Source: Cellvibrionales bacterium UBA1963
GTDB taxonomy: Bacteria; Pseudomonadota; Gammaproteobacteria; Pseudomonadales; UBA7434
Reading direction: 5' to 3'
NCBI GenBank assembly: GCA_002336035.1
Contig: DDED01000123.1
Location: forward strand, 1-11,823
Length of the DNA: 11,823 nt
Both the position numbers and the translations under genes were made by a program. Within the stretch, counting starts at the first letter, position 1. Every line of letters begins with the position of its first letter. The notes under the pieces were generated by a model. It was not told the origin of the DNA, made no database searches, and saw nothing but the letters and a program-made list of their open reading frames with translations. Shown here in pieces: positions 7,121 to 11,823 of the stretch.

Positions 7121-7813
7121 ATGCCATCCACTGCCATTGCTGAAAACAACGTAGCTTTACACATCCGCCTCTCAAATGAGGCACAACTAGTTAGAGACGC
7201 ACTCGTCGAAAAAGGCTTGGAAACGCCATTGAGTGGCCAGCAACTCACTCGCGACGAAAAATACGCTCGAATCAAAGACGCTATGACAGAAGTTGTATCG
7301 GCGTTAGGTCTTGATTTAACTGATGACAGCCTTGAAGAAACGCCGCACCGTATTGCAAAAATGTATGTCGATGAGATTTTTTCTGGGCTTAATTATGAAC
7401 AATTTCCTAAGATTTCATTGATTGAAAATAAAATGAATGCTGAAGAAATGGTTAAGGTAAAAGCCGTCAAAGTAATCAGTACGTGTGAACATCATTTCGT
7501 GACAATCGATGGCATTGCTGATGTCGCCTATTTGCCAGGCAATAAGATAATTGGTTTATCTAAAATTAATAGAATCGTTAGATTCTTTGCTCAACGTCCT
7601 CAAGTTCAAGAACGTCTCACTCAGCAAATATTAGTTGCGTTACAAACGCTTTTAGAAACGGATGATGTCGCTGTCTTTATGGATGCTACGCACTACTGTG
7701 TTAAAGCCAGAGGCGTCATGGATGCTTCATCAAGGACTGAGACTAGCGCAATGGGCGGTCGGTTCAGATCAGACGCAACATTACGGCAAAGTTTTTTAAG
7801 TACATCGCGCTAA
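7121..7813 (+). CDS. folE: GTP cyclohydrolase I, type IA
   Basis: FolE converts GTP to 7,8-dihydroneopterin triphosphate, the first committed step of tetrahydrofolate synthesis, in the cytoplasm as a decamer. The 230-residue product is close to the E. coli enzyme (222). It has ETPHRIAKMYVDEIFSGL at 73-90, the zinc motif STCEHHF with Cys122 and His125, the GLSKINRIVRFFAQRPQVQ block, and the third zinc ligand Cys193 in HYCVKARG. All active-site residues that can be recognised are present, so this is the zinc-dependent FolE1 form rather than FolE2. The ATG has a TAGGAA ribosome-binding site and a plausible promoter of its own. Its TAA is directly followed by the stop codon of the opposite-strand oxidoreductase gene with no base between. 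The assignment is firm. Confidence 0.98.
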   Translation: MPSTAIAENNVALHIRLSNEAQLVRDALVEKGLETPLSGQQLTRDEKYARIKDAMTEVVSALGLDLTDDSLEETPHRIAKMYVDEIFSGLNYEQFPKISLIENKMNAEEMVKVKAVKVISTCEHHFVTIDGIADVAYLPGNKIIGLSKINRIVRFFAQRPQVQERLTQQILVALQTLLETDDVAVFMDATHYCVKARGVMDASSRTETSAMGGRFRSDATLRQSFLSTSR

Positions 7814-8881
7814 TCAATGTATAACGCCCCTGCCACTAATCAGTGGTAGGTCTTTAGTCGACAATATTGCCTGCTTTGACTCGCACAAAGACGGTATTGC
7901 ATTAATCGCTCGCATCCCTGTAGCAAGACAAGTGCCCGCATTTCCGTCTTTTGTCACGGGGTCCTCAAATACCGTTTCTTGAATAACCGATGGCGTGCCG
8001 TCAATTTCGATCCGATTAGCATGCACGTGGTCCATGGTAGGACGCTGCCAGTCTGGCGCAGCATCTGGGTAAAGGCGATGAATATGGTCAATAATGATTT
8101 TTGGCTTACCGTCAATAATACCTTGTAACTGAATCTGATGAGCAGCGCATTCCCCCGCTGCAACCTCACCCAAAGAGTAGACTACCGGTTCGGGGCTGAA
8201 CCATCGATCATAATGTTCAACCGTCGACTCAATCTCAACACCAACAGCTTCAGCGATCATATACAAAGGACCGCCCCAAATGGACGTCATAATGCCTTCC
8301 ATAGATAAAATTGATTGCTGATCTTCAGTGGACTTTAAGCCTAACTGAATAAGACTTTCTTGGTCAGGATACGTGCCTGCATCGATAAACTCAATCGTAC
8401 GCACAGAATTAACTTGCGCACAAACGCCCAATAAAGTCATAGGGAATAAATCGTTACCAAAACCCGGGTCAATGCCCGCGCTAAAAAAATGCTTGCCATG
8501 CACCGCACAAGCGACTTCCAATTGACCGATCAATTCTTGCGGCGCTAAGGACGGATTCTCAAATACGCCCATCGATGTATCAACAACATTTTTACCAGAC
8601 ACTAAAGCTGCAGTAATGTTTTTCATATTAATGTCAGCATAGATGGCGCTGGGGCCAAAATATGCAACTGCATCAGCATCTATGGTTAACACCTGCTGAC
8701 TGTCACTGGACGCTATAATTCCAGTCGGAGGCAAGCCCAGCAACGCGCCAATATCTTGGCCGTTTTTATCAGCACTACTAACAATAACACCAACCACTTC
8801 GTATAACGGATGGGTAAGAAGTTCTCGAAGAACCGCTTTTCCAACGAGCCCAGTACCCCAAACAATCACTTTAAAAGACAT
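7814..8881 (-). CDS. Dihydrodipicolinate-reductase-like / NAD(P)H-dependent amine dehydrogenase family oxidoreductase
   Basis: The 355-residue product has an N-terminal Rossmann fold opening with VIVWGTGLVGKAVLRELL (G9-x-G11-x-x-G14). This is followed by a DapB-like second half with FFSAGIDPGFGNDLFP (132-147), the arrangement of proteins related to 2,4-diaminopentanoate dehydrogenase and often named NAD(P)H-dependent amine dehydrogenase or dihydrodipicolinate reductase. It is too long and too divergent to be the lysine enzyme DapB (about 270 residues). A cytoplasmic NAD(P)-dependent oxidation or reduction of an amine/imine or related carbonyl is plausible; the substrate is unknown. The ATG has AGGTG 4 bp upstream. 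It is last in a four-gene minus-strand operon, 18 bp after the membrane HExxH gene, and abuts folE tail to tail. Confidence 0.82.
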   Translation of the reverse strand: MSFKVIVWGTGLVGKAVLRELLTHPLYEVVGVIVSSADKNGQDIGALLGLPPTGIIASSDSQQVLTIDADAVAYFGPSAIYADINMKNITAALVSGKNVVDTSMGVFENPSLAPQELIGQLEVACAVHGKHFFSAGIDPGFGNDLFPMTLLGVCAQVNSVRTIEFIDAGTYPDQESLIQLGLKSTEDQQSILSMEGIMTSIWGGPLYMIAEAVGVEIESTVEHYDRWFSPEPVVYSLGEVAAGECAAHQIQLQGIIDGKPKIIIDHIHRLYPDAAPDWQRPTMDHVHANRIEIDGTPSVIQETVFEDPVTKDGNAGTCLATGMRAINAIPSLCESKQAILSTKDLPLISGRGVIH

Positions 8882-8899
8882 GAAACACCTATTAATTAA

Positions 8900-9427
8900 T
8901 CAAGAAAATTTAGCTTTAATGTTTGCCTTAATTATTTGCCAATCAATCTCGCCATCAAGTGGCGGTAAATCTTTTGCGATAATAGCCCAAATGACAAGCG
9001 GCATTTCTAACACGACAGCTAAAAAGACTTGAACTAATGAATAACCTCTAACAATTCGGCTAGCGAATTGATCATCCGCTAATTGAGTGTAACTAAACCA
9101 AACCAACAACGCTGTTGCTATAAAGCCACCCAAGGACATTAATAAGAATTGGCGTCGATTATTACCACCTGCCGGATAGGTAAAGAGAGAGATAGCATTT
9201 TTCTTCAACGACGCACTCATCTCACTACCACCAATGAAACCACCAAAAATGTGGCCCCATTCATGGATTAAATGAAATGCAAGGGCTGTTAGGCCGCCCA
9301 GCAATACACCTAAGAAATCAGCCATTAATGTATTATTTGCCGACACCGGCGCAAACCAATGCCATGCAAAAAACAACATAATGATAAAAATCATGTCACG
9401 AACAGCCAGCTTATAAAAAATTTTCAT
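8900..9427 (-). CDS. Membrane protein with HEWGH zincin motif, possible site-2-protease-like peptidase
   Basis: A small integral membrane protein of 175 residues (179 if the upstream GTG at 9439 is used), with about four hydrophobic segments. In GTG numbering these are near 17-33, 40-58, 98-115 and 130-155. The second ends in FHLIHEWGHIFGG, with HExxH at 59-63. After the fourth comes AKDLPPLDGE (155-164), which resembles the PxLDG motif giving the third metal ligand in M50 intramembrane proteases and related zincins. A metal-dependent membrane peptidase is therefore inferred, not shown. The start is uncertain: GTG at 9439 shares its G with the TAG of the upstream SDR gene (TAGTG), whereas ATG at 9427 has GGAG about 14 bp upstream. 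Either way translation is likely coupled to the SDR. I do not recognise a named family with certainty. Confidence 0.72.
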   Translation of the reverse strand: MKIFYKLAVRDMIFIIMLFFAWHWFAPVSANNTLMADFLGVLLGGLTALAFHLIHEWGHIFGGFIGGSEMSASLKKNAISLFTYPAGGNNRRQFLLMSLGGFIATALLVWFSYTQLADDQFASRIVRGYSLVQVFLAVVLEMPLVIWAIIAKDLPPLDGEIDWQIIKANIKAKFS

Positions 9428-9438
9428 CGTCGTAAGCA

Positions 9439-10284
9439 CTACTCCACGTATGTGAACGTAGGATTTGATTCTTGCTGAATTTCTTCTTGTCGAATCATCG
9501 CCGCGTCTTTCCAGCCGTCTTGTGGAAGCAAATAGAATTTCCTATCTTTAATGCCCTGAAGTACTCGTTCAGCCATAACGGTAGGTTCTATTCCGCTAGC
9601 AACCCCTTCTGCAATAGCTTGCTCTGTCATCTTACTCATATCTGTATCAGTCAGATCACCTTGCTTAGAATACTGATCAGGCCGGTTACGTTGCGCGCTA
9701 GCTAAGCTGGTGTTTATTAACTCTGGGCATAACACTGAAACACCTAACTGTGGCGCAACAATTTCAAGCTCTTTAAATAAACATTCACTTAGCGAGAGCG
9801 CTGCGGCTTTACTCATGCAATAAACTGATGAAAAAGGCATGGTCGTCATTGCCGCCATAGAAGCAGTATTGACTATGTGCCCCTCCTCACCTGCTGCAAT
9901 CATTTTTGGGACAAAACTACGAATACCATTAGCAATACCCCTGACGTTCACATCTATTAGCCAGCGATAATCTGCATCAGAACATTCCCAGCTAGCACCG
10001 CCAACAAAGACACCCGCGTTATTGCAAACAATGTGAACAGTACCAAACGCCGTAAATGCAGCTTCGGCAAGGGCATCAACCGCATCAGGATCACTTACAT
10101 CAGTAACAACCGCCATTACTCGCGACGGGTCTTCTAAACGACTCGCAGCTGCCGTCAAAGCGTCCTGCTCAATATCGGCCATAACCACATGCATGCCTAA
10201 TTGATAAAACTTTTCGGCCATGGCAAAACCAATACCACTGGCCGCACCGGTAACAACGGCAACTTTATTTTCAAAATCAATCAT
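9439..10284 (-). CDS. SDR-family NAD-dependent oxidoreductase
   Basis: A classical short-chain dehydrogenase of 281 residues with a complete motif set: TGAASGIG at 12-19, Asp37 after strand 2 (MADIE) pointing to NAD(H), NNAG at 88-91, Asn113 in DVNVRG, and the catalytic Ser142, Tyr155 and Lys159 (VYCMSKAA). The C-terminal extension after residue 190, with a TDTDMSKMTEQAIAEGV stretch and a tail ending in FTYVE, is longer than in the 250-residue members and probably forms the substrate lid. GGGAG (10295-10299) lies 10 bp before the ATG. It is second in the four-gene operon, 18 bp after the SRPBCC gene and overlapping or adjoining the membrane HExxH gene. The substrate is unknown; a small alcohol or ketone is all the fold allows one to say. 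Confidence 0.92.
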   Translation of the reverse strand: MIDFENKVAVVTGAASGIGFAMAEKFYQLGMHVVMADIEQDALTAAASRLEDPSRVMAVVTDVSDPDAVDALAEAAFTAFGTVHIVCNNAGVFVGGASWECSDADYRWLIDVNVRGIANGIRSFVPKMIAAGEEGHIVNTASMAAMTTMPFSSVYCMSKAAALSLSECLFKELEIVAPQLGVSVLCPELINTSLASAQRNRPDQYSKQGDLTDTDMSKMTEQAIAEGVASGIEPTVMAERVLQGIKDRKFYLLPQDGWKDAAMIRQEEIQQESNPTFTYVE

Positions 10285-10302
10285 CCGTAAGTTACTCCCT
10301 AA

Positions 10303-10788
10303 TTACTTTTGCTCAATGAAAACTTTGAATTCACCGAGCGCCGTTTTAAATACTTTATTAATGGCAAAACCGAACAATAAAAAAATTAATTTACTAACCC
10401 CTGCAGGATCAAAAGCAACACGCCACACAAGCTTGCATCGACCACCAGGTAGCTCTGTTAATTGATAGTCCTCGGCAAAAGCATGCGTTCCCGGCTGATC
10501 TGTTTCCGTAAAACAGAACGCCATTTGTTTATCTTCTTGCCAAGCGATGAAAAGCTCATCAGCAAATTTATCATTAGTAAACGTAACACGGCGAGTCGTG
10601 CCAATACCAAAAGGTGTCGGTGTTTTCCATTCAACATTAGCGATAGAATCGACCCATAATGGCCAGTCTTCAGCGCGCTGAAATGATGCGAAAATAGTGC
10701 CTGCACTCGCATCGATTTCAAGTGTATTGGTAAACACTTTAGGCGCTGTATCAAAAAAACTCATATCAACTGTTCTGCATATAGCCAT
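10303..10788 (-). CDS. SRPBCC (START/polyketide cyclase-like) superfamily protein
   Basis: The 161-residue product shows the helix-grip pattern of the SRPBCC superfamily: an opening strand with VFTNTLEIDASAGTIFASF, then AEDWPLWVDSIANVEW (compare the common DWPxWxP turn), and an end helix with FKTALGEFKVFIE. Such proteins bind or act on hydrophobic ligands in a central cavity. A hydrophobic stretch SKLIFLLFGFAINKVF precedes the last helix. The frame is open to 10830, but ATG 10788 is chosen because GAGGA (10796-10800) lies 7 bp upstream. It is the first gene of the four-gene minus-strand operon, 112 bp downstream of rluA and 18 bp before the SDR. No catalytic residues can be named; a ligand-carrier or cyclase-like role is inferred from fold alone. 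Confidence 0.83.
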   Translation of the reverse strand: MAICRTVDMSFFDTAPKVFTNTLEIDASAGTIFASFQRAEDWPLWVDSIANVEWKTPTPFGIGTTRRVTFTNDKFADELFIAWQEDKQMAFCFTETDQPGTHAFAEDYQLTELPGGRCKLVWRVAFDPAGVSKLIFLLFGFAINKVFKTALGEFKVFIEQK

Positions 10789-10900
10789 AGTATTTTCCTC
10801 ATTTTCTATAATAGCTGTAAGACTTATCAATTAAACCAAAAAAAACATCGAGTGACTCTAAAAAAAACTCCATGCAGGCTTAGAAGGCTAACTTAACCGA
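10789..10900. other. Leader/promoter region of the four-gene operon
   Basis: The 112-bp spacer between rluA and the SRPBCC gene holds the GAGGA ribosome-binding site (10796-10800), a TATTAT that could be a -10 (10808-10813, minus strand) without a clear -35, and two runs of eight A on the plus strand (10838-10845 and 10860-10867) spaced 22 bp apart. Just after the rluA stop the minus strand has a 5-bp stem GGTTA/TAGCC and further on a run of T, but stem and T run are not adjacent, so an intrinsic terminator is not supported. Promoter and read-through from rluA both remain possible. Confidence 0.3.
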
Positions 10901-11524
10901 TTAAAAGGGGACTTTAGAGGTGATAAGTAACGGTTCACCCGTCATAGGGTGCATAAAAGATAAGCTGTGAGCATGCAAAAGAAGGCGCGAGCTCTTTTTA
11001 AAAGCTACCGAATTAGCATAAAACTCATCGCCAAGAATAGCATGCCCTATCGCCATCATATGCACGCGAAGTTGATGAGAACGACCCGTCTTTGGTGATA
11101 ACAATATTCGGGTGCCGTTAATGACTTCGTCAAAACTGATGGGCTCATAGTAAGTTAAAGAATCACGCCCTTGCTGATGACACACCTTCTGCTTAGGTCG
11201 GTTTGGCCAGTCAGTCATTAATGGCAAATCAACCGAGCCCGAGGCGTCGATTTGACCATCAACGACAGCGATATAAGCCTTGTCTATTTGTCGCTTCTCA
11301 AACAGCAAGTTAATAGCCTTTTGTGCGGCGTGGTGTTTAGCAAAAACCATTAGACCCGATGTGGCCATGTCAAGTCGGTGGACTATTTTCAAAGCAGGTT
11401 CCTGCTGCAGCAGCATAGCAGTGAAGCAATGTTGCCCAGCGGGCCCCTTGCCCGGCACACTAAGCAGATTGGCAGGCTTTTCTACGAACAACAGATCGTC
11501 GTCTTGATAAATAACATCAATCAC
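10901..11524 (-). CDS. rluA: RNA pseudouridine synthase RluA (23S rRNA U746 / tRNA U32)
   Basis: RluA isomerises uridine 746 of 23S rRNA and uridine 32 of several tRNAs to pseudouridine. The product (207 residues from GTG) has VIYQDDDLLFVEKPANLLS at its start and VHRLDMATSG with the catalytic Asp (D52 from this start). It also has LPLMTDWPNRPKQKVC, distinctive of RluA rather than RluC/RluD, and the C-terminal TGRSHQLRVHM and LLLHAHSL blocks. There is no S4 domain, as expected; E. coli RluA is 219 residues. The start is uncertain: GTG at 11524 forms a GTGA overlap with the tilS stop, while TTG codons at 11530 and 11536 would add two or four residues. None has a strong ribosome-binding site, so translational coupling to tilS is likely. 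Confidence 0.93.
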   Translation of the reverse strand: MIDVIYQDDDLLFVEKPANLLSVPGKGPAGQHCFTAMLLQQEPALKIVHRLDMATSGLMVFAKHHAAQKAINLLFEKRQIDKAYIAVVDGQIDASGSVDLPLMTDWPNRPKQKVCHQQGRDSLTYYEPISFDEVINGTRILLSPKTGRSHQLRVHMMAIGHAILGDEFYANSVAFKKSSRLLLHAHSLSFMHPMTGEPLLITSKVPF

Positions 11525-11823
11525 GTCCAAGACCAAACCAACTGATAACCATCAACTGTAATGAAATCATCAGCAACCAGCAATCCAGGAATAGCGGCAA
11601 TTTTATTTGATGAATACACGATGGGATAGCTGTCTCTGAGCCAAACAGGCACACCATGTTCTTGAAACACATTCTTCAAACTGCGATTGACTCCTCGATA
11701 GCAGACTTTGCTAATGTGCTTACGGTTAGATACCCAGTATTTACCATGCTTTAAAAGCCTCTCTCCAGAGCAACGAACAGCCGTTAATCGTGACAAAGCA
11801 TCAGAATCTAAGGGTTCAGTGAG
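11521..11823 (-). CDS. tilS: tRNA(Ile)-lysidine synthase, C-terminal domain (partial, 5' part outside window)
   Basis: The frame is open from the right edge (base 11823) to TGA at 11521-11523, giving 100 residues. It contains VRCSGERLL, then RSLKNVFQEHGVPVWLRDS, YPIVYSSNKIAAIPGLLVA and a final LVWSWT. This matches the TilS C-terminal domain (GGERL, SLKKLFQE.GVPPWLRD.LPL.Y....AAVPGLWV). TilS attaches lysine to C34 of the AUA-reading tRNA-Ile, changing both its charging and decoding; the catalytic PP-loop domain would be upstream, outside this window. Between the GERL and SLK motifs there are about 20 residues (HGKYWVSNRKHISKVCYRG and neighbours), more than the short link usual in the family. 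Its stop overlaps the rluA start. Confidence 0.9.
   Translation of the reverse strand, partial: LTEPLDSDALSRLTAVRCSGERLLKHGKYWVSNRKHISKVCYRGVNRSLKNVFQEHGVPVWLRDSYPIVYSSNKIAAIPGLLVADDFITVDGYQLVWSWT

Noticed and set aside
6171..7813. SDR-folE as a folate/pterin operon with the SDR acting as FolM
   Set aside because: The 170-bp spacer holds a likely separate folE promoter, and the SDR lacks features I associate with FolM.
7814..8881. Annotation as dapB (lysine synthesis)
   Set aside because: The protein is about 85 residues longer than DapB and matches the diaminopentanoate/amine dehydrogenase-like group better; no lysine genes are nearby.
10789..10830. Upstream start for the SRPBCC gene
   Set aside because: The extra 14 codons contain the GAGGA ribosome-binding site of the internal ATG, and that ATG fits the family length.
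10860..10900. Intrinsic terminator after rluA
   Set aside because: The only stem (GGTTA/TAGCC) is short and separated from the T run by about 20 bases.
1..11823. CRISPR arrays, tRNA or rRNA genes, insertion sequences, phage genes
   Set aside because: No regularly spaced repeats, cloverleaf-like sequence, transposase motifs or phage proteins were seen on either strand.

Overview
The window looks like chromosomal DNA from a free-living, probably marine, gammaproteobacterium. The clues are the lipid A gene lpxH downstream of a cyclophilin gene, FolE and RluA sequences close to the enterobacterial forms, a TilS C-terminus, and several families common in marine gammaproteobacteria (DUF3604 lipoprotein, COG4798-type methyltransferase-like protein, YiiD_C thioesterase, SDR and SRPBCC proteins). 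Base composition is AT-leaning by eye. This placement is inference. No RNA genes, CRISPR arrays, insertion sequences or phage genes were seen.

Left part (1-2353): the 3' end of a cyclophilin-type peptidyl-prolyl isomerase gene and lpxH form a plus-strand pair. Their transcription runs head-on into a minus-strand MATE-family efflux gene whose 3' end overlaps that of lpxH. Middle (2354-7813): a hotdog-fold thioesterase on plus converges on a minus-strand pair encoding two predicted lipoproteins, a DUF3604/PHP-like protein followed by a methyltransferase-fold protein. A 282-bp divergent spacer, holding one possible 45-codon ORF, separates them from a plus-strand SDR dehydrogenase gene. GTP cyclohydrolase I (folE) follows.

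Right part (7814-11823), all minus strand: the tail of tilS overlaps rluA (tRNA and rRNA modification). After a 112-bp gap comes a tight four-gene run in transcription order: SRPBCC protein, SDR dehydrogenase, small membrane HExxH protein, and a dihydrodipicolinate-reductase-like/amine-dehydrogenase-like oxidoreductase. Spacings of 18, about 0 and 18 bp imply one operon. It is the best candidate here for an undescribed pathway, because two NAD(P)-dependent oxidoreductases, a ligand-binding-fold protein and a membrane zincin-like protein are cotranscribed and no member has an obvious assigned substrate.

Gene packing is very tight at convergent ends: lpxH/MATE overlap by 19 bp, thioesterase/methyltransferase are 6 bp apart, and folE and the oxidoreductase abut with no spacer. 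I saw no convincing intrinsic terminator anywhere. The housekeeping genes are assigned with confidence. The substrates of the SDRs, the oxidoreductase, the DUF3604 protein and the methyltransferase-like protein are unknown.
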